From Streptomyces europaeiscabiei (GTDB lineage: Bacteria > Actinomycetota > Actinomycetes > Streptomycetales > Streptomycetaceae), in contig NZ_CP107841.1 of NCBI RefSeq assembly GCF_036346855.1, positions 434,001-498,000 of the forward strand: a stretch of DNA of 64,000 nt, in the 5' to 3' direction. Made by a program: the position numbers and the translations under genes. The first letter of the stretch is position 1, and every line of letters begins with the position of its first letter. Of this stretch, positions 8,588 to 16,892 are shown piece by piece. The notes under the pieces were generated by a model. The model was not told the origin of the DNA. It made no database searches and saw nothing but the letters and a program-made list of their open reading frames with translations.

Positions 8588-9280
8588 TCAGGATTCGGTG
8601 CGATAGCGGGTGAGCATGAGGGCGACGGCTTCGTCCACGATCGTGGTGTCGGTGGGGTCGGGCGGGACGAAGTCGGTCCGTACGAGTTGAGGCCACAGGA
8701 GCTGGCCGCAGATCATGCCGAGGAACTGTTCGGCCACTGCGGATGCCGGCTGTGTCTGTCCGTCGGCCGAGCGGAAGTCGAGTGTGCCGGCCTGGGCTTC
8801 GGCGTCCAGGTAGTCGCGGAGCCGGTCGAAGAAGGGTCCGCGGTCGATGGCGAAGCCGGTGCCGACGATGTCGGCGAGTTCCGGCATCTGGGGAAGTTCG
8901 GTGATGATGAGACGGCACAGCGCCGCCGTGCCGGGCCGCGAGACCAGGCAGGCGTAGTCGCGGCCGATGTGGTCCAGCCCGTACCGGGGGTCTCCGGGCG
9001 GGGGTGGTGCGGCGTACTGCACGTCCAGCTGCCACTGTTCGGAGGTGACGGCTGCGAACAGTGCGGCCTTGGAGGGGTACCGCTTGAAGAGGGTGCCGGT
9101 GGAGACGCGGGCCTCCCTGGCGATCTGTGCCAGGGAGGTCTTGTCGTACCCCCGGGCGAGGAAGAGGTCGCGGGCGGCGCGGATGATGCGCGCGCGGTTC
9201 TCCGCTTTGATCTGCGCGTGATACCCGGCCTGGCACGTATCGCCACCGGTTTCCGATCGGTCACGGTCCGCCACCGACAT
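8588..9280 (-). CDS. TetR family transcriptional regulator
   Basis: A 230-residue one-component repressor. The N-terminal helix-turn-helix is clear: RARIIRAARDLFLARGYDKT, then SLAQIAREARVSTGTLFKRYPSKAALF (residues about 30-75); the C-terminal ligand domain carries YACLVSRPGTAALCRLII. The frame is open for kilobases upstream; ATG at 9280 is chosen as the first start giving a normal length. It sits 40 bases after a broken SDR gene on the same strand and before an aldo/keto reductase fragment, so it may once have controlled a small reductase operon. Confidence 0.85.
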   Translation of the reverse strand: MSVADRDRSETGGDTCQAGYHAQIKAENRARIIRAARDLFLARGYDKTSLAQIAREARVSTGTLFKRYPSKAALFAAVTSEQWQLDVQYAAPPPPGDPRYGLDHIGRDYACLVSRPGTAALCRLIITELPQMPELADIVGTGFAIDRGPFFDRLRDYLDAEAQAGTLDFRSADGQTQPASAVAEQFLGMICGQLLWPQLVRTDFVPPDPTDTTIVDEAVALMLTRYRTES

Positions 9281-9320
9281 ACCCACGCCCCTCGCCCGTC
9301 TCCCAGCTGCATCCTCGCTG

Positions 9321-10087
9321 TCAGAGGACGGTCTGGCCGCCGTCCAGGATAAGGTCCTGGCCCACAGTGAAGGCGGAGGCATCGGAAGCCAGATACACGA
9401 CGGCTTCCGCGACCTCCTCGGGCATGCCCATGCGACCCAGGGGATGCCGGAGCTGATCGCCTCCAGAACCGCCTTCTGCTGCTCGGGATCCTCGATTCCG
9501 AGCTTGGAGCCGGAGTACAGCGGGGTGTCCACGGGGCCGGGGCTGACCGCGTTGAACCGGATGCCGTGCGACCTGAGCAGGTCCGCGTTCCACGACCGCA
9601 TCAGGGAGGCGACAGCCGCCTTGGTCGCGGCGTAGGCGTTCGAGTGACCGTAACCGCCGTGCGCACTGTTGGACGCGTTGAGGATGACCGAGGACGGGTT
9701 GGCCAGCACGGGCACCAGGGCCTGCGTGAGGAAGAAGACACTCTTGACGTTGATCTCGAAGAGCCGGTCGTAGCTGTCCTCCGTGTGGTCCTCGAACGGC
9801 CGCCAGTCCGAGACGCCGGCGTTCAGGAACGCCACGTCCAGTTGTCCGAAGTGCTCACGCACCCGCTCCGCCACGCCGCGCTGCGCATTGAGATCGCGCG
9901 CATCGGCCTGGACCACCGGCACCTTGTCCCCAAGGGTCTGCCGCGCCTTCTCGATGCCGGCCGGGGTGACCCCCGTGACCAGCACGTCGGCCCCTTCCGC
10001 GATAAAACGCTGCGCGGTCTCCAGACCGATCCCACTCGTGCCGCCGGTGATGAGGGCACGCTTGCCCGCAAGACGATTCATCTTCAT
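9321..10087 (-). pseudogene. SDR family oxidoreductase with a 1-base frameshift
   Basis: The gene encodes a short-chain dehydrogenase: nucleotide motif TGGTSGIG near residue 15, NAG in FLNAGVSDW, catalytic YAATK (Tyr-x3-Lys), and a C-terminus [19 protein letters not shown]. The last 40 residues are in another frame: after EAISSGIP the frame reads WVAWACPRR, while [14 protein letters not shown] continues one base over. A G/C run at 9440-9443 (CCCC on the coding strand) appears one C short. ATG at 10087 has AAGGA five bases upstream. The total length, 767 bases, is one short of a multiple of three. Either a true mutation or a homopolymer sequencing error. Confidence 0.8.
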
Positions 10088-10229
10088 TGTTCCTTGCCGA
10101 GGCGTAAGGTAAGTCGATGGACTCATCACTGGAAGGTGGCCCCCACGCCACCCATGAGGCAAGTTGATCCACTTACCATCGGCGGTCCGGGACGGTTCGG
10201 CCAGGCCGGAGAGGGGAGGCTCGCGGCGC

Positions 10230-10597
10230 TCATCGAGCACTGGGGCGGTCTCGTCGCGGCAGCCGCTCGGCGACCAGGTCGTAGGAATCCTCGACCGCGT
10301 CGGTGACCAGCCGCTCGGTGACGCCGGGTCCCGGCCCAAGCGAGATCCAGTGGCGTTTGTCGAGATAGCGGCCCGGTGTGATCGAGGCGTAGCCACGTAC
10401 GTGAGCGCGGGCGTGTTCGGGTCGCACTTGACCGTGATGATCTGATCGTCCGGGTCGTCGGTGACGATCAGGAACACCTTGCCCGCGACCTTGTACACGT
10501 CGAGTCCGGGGGTGAAGGGGTATCCGTGACTGACGTCGGGGAGGGCCAGGGCCGCCCGGCGGGCGGTGTCCTGGAGCCGGTCACCGGCCGCGCTCAC
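10230..10597 (-). pseudogene. MmcQ/YjbR family protein with a 1-base frameshift
   Basis: The first half reads ALPDVSHGYPFTPGLDVYKVAGKVFLIV, the second half, in a different frame, YASITPGRYLDKRHWISLG and DAVEDSYDLVAERLP. Together they make a full MmcQ/YjbR protein (CyaY-like fold, DUF419, unknown function). The frames part at CDP near 10418, where one G is missing. It starts at GTG 10597, overlapping the stop of the intact paralogue by four bases (GTGA), so the two were an operon. Its length of 368 bases fits a single-base deletion. Confidence 0.75.
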
Positions 10598-10989
10598 CTG
10601 GCCGCCCGCGTTCCGGTGCCGTAGGTGTGCGGGTCGACGGGCCGCTCGGCCTTGGGCAGGTGGGCGACCACGAGCCGGTAGGAGTCGGTGACGAGTTCCT
10701 CGATCAGCTTCTTGTCGACACCTTCCCCGCTCTCCAGGGTGATCCAGTGCTTCTTGTTCATGTGGTAGCCGGGGGTGATGTGGCTGTACTGCTGCCGCAG
10801 GGCGTGGGCCTCGCCGGGGTCCGCCTTGAGGATCACGACGGGACGCCCCGGGACTTCGGTCATCAGCATGAACACCTTGCCGCGTACCTTGTAGACCTCC
10901 CAGTCGGGGCCGAAGGGGTGCCCCAGCCGGGCTTCGGGGAGTACCTCCGCGCAGTCGGTGGCGGTCTTGTGCAGGGTCGATGCGTTCAT
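10594..10989 (-). CDS. MmcQ/YjbR family protein
   Basis: A complete 131-residue member of the MmcQ/YjbR (DUF419) family. Characteristic pieces are GHPFGPDWEVYKVRGKVFML, the KADPGEAHALRQQY segment, ITPGYHMNKKHWITLE and ELVTDSYRLVVAHLPK. Members are small double-wing proteins sometimes annotated as DNA-binding; their role is not established. ATG at 10989 has AAGG ten bases before it. Its stop overlaps the start of the broken paralogue downstream. The AraC-type gene upstream is divergent, leaving about 130 bases for two promoters. Confidence 0.85.
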   Translation of the reverse strand: MNASTLHKTATDCAEVLPEARLGHPFGPDWEVYKVRGKVFMLMTEVPGRPVVILKADPGEAHALRQQYSHITPGYHMNKKHWITLESGEGVDKKLIEELVTDSYRLVVAHLPKAERPVDPHTYGTGTRAAR

Positions 10990-11121
10990 GGGTGGTGAGC
11001 CTTCTCAGGTGGTGACGGACCGTGGCATCGAAGGAGGTGGACGGCGCGCCGCGCGGGCGCGGTGGCACGTCCCATCCTTGCGTCGAAGCCGACGGGAAGG
11101 GCGGTAGGCTGCGGACACGTG

Positions 11122-12072
11122 ATGGTCGACAAGCGACACTCCGGGCCGAGCAGGCAGGCCGGATCAGCTGCGGTTCCGTTGTACGGTTTCCAGCCCCCGG
11201 TCGGTACTCCGTACGGCCTTGAGGTGAGTGCCGTCGAGGATTTCTTCGCCCGGCACGACGACTGGCCGTGGAATCCGCCCCGTCCGGGCCGTGCCACCTT
11301 CCACTACCTGATCCTGGTCACCGAGGGTGAGCTGCGGCACGACGTCGACCACGTCACGCGGACGGTCGCCTCCGGCCAGTGGCTGTGGGTGCGTCCCGGG
11401 CACGCGCAGTGCTGGCATCCGCCCGGCGCGGCCCGCGGCCCGTTCATTCTGTTCGAACCGGACGTGCTGCGGCCCGACCTCGCCCGTCTCTTGGCACCGC
11501 TCACCGCGCACGACGCCCCTGCCGTGCTGAGCCCGCATCCCGACGACGCCGCCTGGCTCCAGCAGACGGCACTCCAACTCCTGGACGAACACCGCGCGCT
11601 GGGGCGCCGCCCCCTCGACGTCCACCACGCCCTGCGGCGCAGCCTGCTCGAGTCGCTGCTGCTGCGTCTGGCCAACTCCCCGGGCATCGCCCCCGTCGGC
11701 ACGGCAACGGCCGCGGCCACGGCCCGCGCCGGCCGTGGCCGTGCCGACAGGTACGGGCGCTTCCTGGACGCCCTGGAGCTGCACTTTCGCGAGCTGCATC
11801 AAGCCGCGGATTACGCCGAGTTGCTCGACTGCTCGGTCCGCACCCTCAGCCGTGCCGCCCAGGACGCCACCGGCAAGGGGGTGCGTGAACTCATCGACGA
11901 GCGGCGCCTCCTGGAAGCCCGACGCCTGCTCGGAGGTGCCCGGTGGGACGCCCGGGCTGTGGCTGTCCACCTCGGCTTCACCGACCCCGCGAACTTCGGC
12001 CGCTTCTTCCGCGACCGCACCGGTCTCACACCGGCCGCCTTCGCCGCCCGCGCAGCGAGGACCGACGCATGA
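11122..12072 (+). CDS. AraC family transcriptional regulator
   Basis: A 316-residue regulator. The N-terminal half has cupin-type sensor features (FHYLILVTEGELRHDVDH, SGQWLWVRPGHAQCWHP); the C-terminal AraC domain has two helix-turn-helices, ADYAELLDCSVRTLSRAAQD and DARAVAVHLGFTDPANFGRF followed by FRDRTGLTPAAF. The conserved tail of the family is complete. The frame is open to 11062, but the ATG at 11122 starts just before the sensor and lies next to an in-frame GTG at 11119; the exact start is uncertain. It is divergent from the YjbR pair and may control it. Confidence 0.85.
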   Translation: MVDKRHSGPSRQAGSAAVPLYGFQPPVGTPYGLEVSAVEDFFARHDDWPWNPPRPGRATFHYLILVTEGELRHDVDHVTRTVASGQWLWVRPGHAQCWHPPGAARGPFILFEPDVLRPDLARLLAPLTAHDAPAVLSPHPDDAAWLQQTALQLLDEHRALGRRPLDVHHALRRSLLESLLLRLANSPGIAPVGTATAAATARAGRGRADRYGRFLDALELHFRELHQAADYAELLDCSVRTLSRAAQDATGKGVRELIDERRLLEARRLLGGARWDARAVAVHLGFTDPANFGRFFRDRTGLTPAAFAARAARTDA

Positions 12073-12099
12073 CGGAAACCCGGCGGAGGCCCCCTGCCC

Positions 12100-12560
12100 G
12101 TCAGGAGGCGATGGCTCCAGATGGCTCCCTTCTCGGTCTGCGTGAACGCCCTATGGGAGTGCACGATGCGCCACTCGCCGTCGATCACCTCATGACCAAC
12201 CGCCTTGCCCGGAAAGGCGCCACCCCCAACTGGCCGAGGAAACCCGCCCCGGCCGACACCTGAACATGCGCAGTTCACGGCGAACTACCCGGGAGTCGTA
12301 CGACTTGTCGCCCAGGATGGACTCGGGACGTCGAAGGACGGCCCGGACGCCAAGCCACCGGCGGGATGCCGTCGACGAGTGCGAGAGCCTGCGTGATGTC
12401 GTCGACGTTCGCCGCAGTCGTGATGGCGTGGAGCGAATTGCCCTCCCGTCGCAGATCAGAGGGTGTTTGCTGCCAGTCTTCCGCCCGTCGACCGGCGACG
12501 GACCGGTGGCGTCCCCCCCCTTTTTTGGCGCGGCGGCGGCCATCCGCCGACGCCGGGCAA
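12100..12560 (-). pseudogene. IS5-family transposase remnant
   Basis: The minus strand shows pieces of an IS5 DDE transposase spread over two frames: KKGGDATGPSPVDGRKTGSKH and LICDGR in one, NSLHAITTAANVDDITQAL and ALVDGIPPVAWRPGRP in a second, then ESILGDKSYDSRVVRREL back in the first. A degraded C-terminal stretch reads EWRIVHSHRAF. At 12513-12526 an A6G8 run (coding strand) sits at the spot where related elements join orfA and orfB. The first half of the element is missing. Inactive relic. Confidence 0.75.
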
Positions 12561-12735
12561 CGGGTGCCTGATGCGGCGCGGGTGCACGGATGCGTCTGCG
12601 ACCCATGGCAGACCGACCTACTACCCGGCTCTGGCCGCCTGCTGCTCGTCCTCGTGGTGGCCGAGGCGCCGCTGGTCCTCGGGCTGGGCCATGTCGCCGT
12701 CCGCGAGTGCCGGCAGTCGGCGGTCGGCGGTCGGC

Positions 12736-13407
12736 TCATCCCCCCGGCCGCCTGAAGTGGGCGTAGGGCGGATACGGTTTGAAGCAGACCAGCACCTCCA
12801 GGGGGTGCCCGCCGCCGGGTGGCTGGACCAGTGCCGGGAGCGCCGTCATCAGCGCTGAGTGCCCCTTGGCGACGCCTTTCTGGTGCGGGCCCCAACCCGC
12901 CGCGTGAGCGAGGGAGGTGGCGGTCTCGGCGAAGACGTCCCGGCTGCCGAACAGGAAGAACGTTCGGGCGTGGGTGGAGTGCCGCAACTCGTCCCGGTTG
13001 TCGGCCCGTTCGCAGCGTTCGCGCCATGTGACGGCGTCCCGGGTGGTGCGTGCCTCGTCGGTGCGGGCGGTCAGCTGCGTTCCGTCGACCAGCTTGCGCC
13101 GCAGTTCGGGCCATTTGCTGGGGCGCAGGCCGAGCGTGTGGTGGGCCAGGACGAGGTCGACCAGCTCGCCGACACCCTCGTCGGGCGGCAGGCTGTCGCG
13201 CAGCGGCACGTGGACGATGGTGTGCCGGGAGTAGGCGGCGAAGGAGAGCAGGCCCGCGAGCCGGTTCAGGCCGTCGTGGTCTCCGAGCAGCATGCCGATG
13301 GGCTGGGGAGCGCGCAGCGAGGTGTGGCGCAGGGGCTGCCGCGGTTGGACGACACGGTGTTCGTGAGGACCGGTCCTGGGCCTGAACTGACGCAGCTTCA
13401 GCTGCAT
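12736..13407 (-). CDS. Hypothetical protein
   Basis: A 223-residue protein with no domain I recognise. It starts MQLKLRQFRPRTGPHEHRVV and contains a helix-rich middle (DGLNRLAGLLSFAAYSRHTI) and a segment HTHARTFFLFGSRDVFAETA. No signal peptide, membrane helix or cysteine pairs are visible. Codon use and amino-acid make-up look like true coding DNA. ATG at 13407 is preceded by GAGG at a spacing of eight; the frame is open further upstream but without a better start. It reads out of the region next to the IS5 remnant and may have been partly displaced by it. Confidence 0.55.
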   Translation of the reverse strand: MQLKLRQFRPRTGPHEHRVVQPRQPLRHTSLRAPQPIGMLLGDHDGLNRLAGLLSFAAYSRHTIVHVPLRDSLPPDEGVGELVDLVLAHHTLGLRPSKWPELRRKLVDGTQLTARTDEARTTRDAVTWRERCERADNRDELRHSTHARTFFLFGSRDVFAETATSLAHAAGWGPHQKGVAKGHSALMTALPALVQPPGGGHPLEVLVCFKPYPPYAHFRRPGG

Positions 13408-13704
13408 ACGATGTACCTCATGGCCCCAGGATCGCGGGCGACAAGCCTCCCCGGCAACGGAGATTCGCGCACCGCGGCCGGGCCGCCTGGCACGGGCCGA
13501 GCGACGTTGTTCCTGGCCGAGCAACACAGGGGACGCCTGCCCCGACACGTTGGGCTGTCCGCGTGTCCACGATGTCGACGTCCGCCGCCGAGTTCGGTGT
13601 GGGTGTCGAGGACTTGCCTGGGGACGCGAGACGGAGTTGCGGAACCCCTATGGGAATCCGCTTCGGATCGGCACCCCGACGGGGTGACCCGGGGGCCCGC
13701 CCAC

Positions 13705-14166
13705 TCAGCCGGGCATGGCCTCCCTGGCCCGCTCCTCCATCTCTTCCGGCGAGATGTCCTCCACATGCGAGGCGACGTGCCACCGATGGCCGAAGGGGTC
13801 CTCGAACTGTCCGACCCTGTCGCCGTAGAACTCGTCCTTGACCGCGGTCAGCTCGATGGCACCCCTGGTGAGGGCCTCGGCGAAGACCGCGTCCACGTCC
13901 TCGACGTACACGTACAGGTGCACCGGCGTGCCGCCGAGCGACTTCGGCCCGCGGAATCCCAGCTCCGGGAACTCGTCCGCGACCATGACGACCGAGTTGC
14001 CGATCTGCAGCTCTGCGTGGTGGATCTTGCCGTCGGGAGACGCCATGCGCATGCGCTCCGTAGCGCCCAGGACAGCGACGTAGAAGTCGATCCCGGCCGC
14101 CGCGCCGTCGACACAGATGTAGGGCGTGACGCGCGGGTCGTCCTCGGAGAAGGGCTTTGTGCTCAC
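13705..14166 (-). CDS. VOC (glyoxalase-fold) family protein
   Basis: A 153-residue protein of the vicinal oxygen chelate superfamily, PhnB/YdcI-like subgroup. It has two beta-alpha-beta-beta-beta units: RVTPYICVDGAAAGIDFYVA to ELQIGNSVVMVADE, and GGTPVHLYVYVEDVDAVFAE to GDRVGQFEDPFGHRW. The second unit's QFEDPFGH motif is typical. Members range from metal enzymes to antibiotic-binding proteins; the reaction here cannot be assigned. Start is GTG at 14166 with AAGGTGG about ten bases upstream. Confidence 0.85.
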   Translation of the reverse strand: MSTKPFSEDDPRVTPYICVDGAAAGIDFYVAVLGATERMRMASPDGKIHHAELQIGNSVVMVADEFPELGFRGPKSLGGTPVHLYVYVEDVDAVFAEALTRGAIELTAVKDEFYGDRVGQFEDPFGHRWHVASHVEDISPEEMEERAREAMPG

Positions 14167-14843
14167 TGTTTGCCACCTTCCGACACATCATGGCCGTGTC
14201 CGGAACCTCTGACGGTCGTCGCCGTTGCCCGAGCACGTTCGCCACCCCGGTGAATGCCGAGATACAGAACAAGCCTGGCACTCATCACCGGCGGCTGCAG
14301 AACCAACCGCCTCGGAACGGCAAGCACGTACTCACAGGCCCTGCGCAGGAACGGCTGATACGCGTACATGTACGCCTCCACTTCGAGAAGGACCAGGGAA
14401 CAGCCGGCACCGAGCCCCTCGGACACATCACGACCGGAAGGCCGTGGTGGTCTTCCAGAAGCAAGGCGAGGAGCCTCGTTGCCCGGCCGTCTCCCGCCAC
14501 GGCGAGTACAGCACCCACCCGATCAACGAGGAGGTGCGGTGGACGGCAACCGTGTCAGATCGTCCACCACAGGGACGGTGGGCCTACGCACGCCTTCCGC
14601 TTCGCCAACTGGGGCATGGCCAACTTCCTGCTGTCCGCCGACTGCACCGACTGCACCGACTGCACCGACTGCACCGACAAGGCCTGGCCCGCCGCGATCC
14701 CCGCGTTCCGACGCCGGGCCCGGCATGGGCGGACGTCGGCGGCGCCCCCTCTTCGTGGGAATCAATGCAGACATACGGACTGTGGGCGAGCAATGGTGAG
14801 TAACATCCGCACACAACACATTCGTTTGTCGGGAGGGACCGCC
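14167..14843. other. 677-base intergenic stretch without a convincing gene
   Basis: The stretch lies between two divergent genes. Several frames are open, but none shows a domain or good codon pattern. It holds a 9-base tandem repeat (listed separately). A short run encoding AFRFANWGMANFLL just before the repeat could be gene debris. The promoter of the coiled-coil gene should lie near its 3' end. Confidence 0.4.
14640..14678 (+). repeat. Four tandem copies of the 9-mer GACTGCACC
   Basis: Perfect copies begin at 14640, 14649, 14658 and 14667, with a partial GAC at 14676. In one frame it would encode repeated Asp-Cys-Thr, but no start or stop supports a peptide. Probably replication slippage in non-coding DNA. 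Confidence 0.85.
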
Positions 14844-15551
14844 ATGACCGAAACACCATCGGAAACAACTGATCTCAAGGCGCAGTACACCGCCCAGGTC
14901 GCCGCCGACCTCGAGCGCAACGCCAAGGAACAGGAGCGTCTCCAAGCGGAGATCACCGCCCTGCAGGACCAACTCCGGAGTCTGCAGCAGGACCACGGCG
15001 TGTTGGCGAACATGCAACAGGCACTCGGCGTCGTGACACCTGAGCCCGCTCCCGCGGCCGACGAGGTCGCCACACCTTCCGTTCCCCGCCAGAAGACCGC
15101 CGCCACGCCGCAAGCCGCCAAGCGGACGCGAGCGAAGAAGGCCGAGAAGGCAGCTCCCCCACAGGGCGCCAAGCAGCAGGCGAAGAAGGCACCCGCCAAG
15201 ACCGCTGCGCCGAAGACCGCGGCCCCCGAGACCGCGGCCCCCAAGACCGCAGCTCCCAAGGGCTCAGCTCCCAAGAGCAACCAGCCCACTCTCGTCGAGC
15301 TCATCCGCCGTCACCTCACCGAGCAGAGCGAACCGCGCTCCGCCGCCGAGGTCGCCACCGCGCTCACCAAGGCTCACCCCGAGCGCCGCATCCAGACCAA
15401 CGTCGTCCGCACCACCCTCGAAGGGCTTGTAGCCAAGAGCAAGGCCCAGCGCACCAGGCAGGGCTCATCCGTCTACTACACCGCTCCCGACGCGCAGGAA
15501 CCGACAGCACCGTCCCAGGCCGATTCCGAGCCCGCACAAGCGAACGGCTGA
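14844..15551 (+). CDS. Coiled-coil, Ala/Lys/Pro-rich protein with C-terminal winged-helix-like domain
   Basis: A 235-residue protein in three parts. Residues about 8-60 form a coiled coil (ADLERNAKEQERLQAEITAL). Residues about 85-145 are low-complexity and basic, with repeats of PKTAA/PETAA, like the tails of bacterial histone-H1-like proteins. Residues about 150-215 (PTLVELIRRHLTEQSEPRSA, ALTKAHPERRIQTNVVRTTL) resemble a winged helix used in DNA binding. A GGGAGGG site precedes ATG 14844. The architecture suggests a nucleoid-associated or regulatory DNA-binding protein; no experimental role can be assigned. Confidence 0.75.
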   Translation: MTETPSETTDLKAQYTAQVAADLERNAKEQERLQAEITALQDQLRSLQQDHGVLANMQQALGVVTPEPAPAADEVATPSVPRQKTAATPQAAKRTRAKKAEKAAPPQGAKQQAKKAPAKTAAPKTAAPETAAPKTAAPKGSAPKSNQPTLVELIRRHLTEQSEPRSAAEVATALTKAHPERRIQTNVVRTTLEGLVAKSKAQRTRQGSSVYYTAPDAQEPTAPSQADSEPAQANG

Positions 15552-15689
15552 AGCTGGGACATTCCCTGCGTGACCGCGGTGAACGCGGTGACCGAGCGCC
15601 CGTACGCCTGCCCAGGTCATGCAACCGGCTGTCGACGAGGGGCCGGGCATGCGCGGAAAGGACAAGGGGCCGACGTCGTCGCAGGAGGA

Positions 15690-16120
15690 CATGCCGAGCG
15701 TTCTCGTCGTGGCGGGCGAGGGAGCGACCTCGCCCGGGGCCGCCGTCTCGTACTGGACAAAGGTCGCCCGTCCTCCTCCTCATCACCTGCGCCTACCTCC
15801 ACACCTGCCTCCCCGAGCTCGGCGGGGGGAAAGGGAGGACTACTTCACCAGGCCCTTCCGGACGACTGAGATCCTGGCGCGGGCCCAGGTCCTGCTGCAC
15901 GGCCGACGTCCCGATCCGTGTGCGGGCATGCCCGTCACGGGGACCTGGTCCTGGACGACGTGGCCGGCAGCGCCCGGCGTGGCGCCAGACAACTCGGCCT
16001 CACCCCCGCCGAGTACCGGCTCCCCCGCCACCTGCCGATCAACGCGGGACAGGTGCTGCCGAAGGAACAGATCAGCCTGCACGTCCGGGGCGACTGCCGC
16101 GCGACCGAGTCCACGGGCGC
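15690..16120 (+). pseudogene. OmpR-type response regulator remnant
   Basis: The plus strand keeps the hinge and DNA-binding part of an OmpR/PhoB response regulator: EDYFTRPFRTTEILARAQVLL (receiver end; the usual Lys is Arg), then in another frame GDLVLDDVAGSARRGARQLG and LTPAEYRLPRHLPINAGQVL with KEQISLHV. The receiver's N-terminal half, including the phosphorylated Asp, is scrambled and the recognition helix region ends early. No paired histidine kinase is nearby. A dead gene. Confidence 0.7.
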
Positions 16121-16291
16121 CCATGGCCACGTCGGCGTCGTGATCGGCGCGCACCGCGTCGCCGTGGCGGTCGGTGGAGAGCAGTTGCGTAGGCGGGAGC
16201 CGACAATGCGGCGGGAGCCGACAATGCGGAGTATGTGGCATGTTCGGTCACACAACCTCGCCCGCTTCCTGGCCCTGCACACGAGAGCGTG

Positions 16292-16657
16292 TCAGCTCAC
16301 GGCCTTGGGGGAGGGGCCGTACCGGTTGGCGCCCGGGGTGCTGTCCACCGTCATGCCGACGAGGTAGACGATCGCGCCGACGACCGGAATCAGAGCGATG
16401 AGCATTCTCCAGCCGGACTTGCCGGTGTCGTGCAGTCGGCGGACGGAGACGCTGAGCATGGGCGCGACGAACGGCAGTACGAGGAAGCTCAGCAGCGGGA
16501 CCTCGATGGCGAAGCCGAGCCCCACGAACGCGACGGCGGCGCCGGCGTACACCACCGAGAACCACCAGTACTCCGCGCGCCGGGCGCGGCCGGAGAACGT
16601 GGCGTACTTGACGGTGAGGCACATGCGTGCCGCGTCGGCGAACGACATGGTGGCCAT
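16292..16657 (-). CDS. DUF805 family membrane protein
   Basis: A 121-residue inner-membrane protein of the DUF805 family. The family motif YATFSGRARRAEYWWF is at residues about 18-33, followed by a hydrophobic segment, a second one (PLLSFLVLPFVAPMLSVSV), the conserved RRLHDTGKSGW, and a third (LIALIPVVGAIVYLVGM). Function unknown; often linked to phage or stress loci. AAAGGATCACC precedes ATG 16657. The upstream region carries the GGATAGGGC repeats described below. Confidence 0.88.
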   Translation of the reverse strand: MATMSFADAARMCLTVKYATFSGRARRAEYWWFSVVYAGAAVAFVGLGFAIEVPLLSFLVLPFVAPMLSVSVRRLHDTGKSGWRMLIALIPVVGAIVYLVGMTVDSTPGANRYGPSPKAVS

Positions 16658-16733
16658 GGTGATCCTTTCGCAAAGGGGCGTGAGGGCAGCGGGGATCGCG
16701 CGACGGGGGCGAGGCCACGCCGGACAAGCATGC

Positions 16734-16818
16734 GGATAGGGCTATCCATTTCATGATCGAACAGCCCGCCGATCCACCCCGCCCCGCCACAGTAACAGAG
16801 AAGTGGATAGGGCAATCC
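16734..16818. promoter_or_regulatory. Two copies of a GGATAGGGC(T/A)ATCC palindrome
   Basis: GGATAGGGCTATCC at 16734-16747 is a perfect inverted repeat (6-base arms around GG). GGATAGGGCAATCC at 16805-16818 is a near copy, 71 bases away, and both are followed by ATTTC or AATTC. They lie upstream of the DUF805 gene and next to a broken GntR gene. They look like paired operators for a dimeric repressor; which protein binds is unknown. Confidence 0.5.
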
Positions 16819-16892
16819 AATTCGTGTCGGTGATGCTTGCCGTAGGTCAGGTGCCCCTCGCGGACCCGCCGACGATGTACCGGAGCGATGCC

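Noticed and set aside
8588..11068. An 826-codon uninterrupted minus-strand frame
   Set aside because: It joins the TetR gene, most of an SDR, half a YjbR gene and non-coding frames. Separate starts, ribosome sites and domain ends show several genes.
14157..15551. A longer 464-residue version of the coiled-coil protein
   Set aside because: The extension crosses the tandem repeat, has no recognisable domain, and GGGAGGG before ATG 14844 marks the true start.
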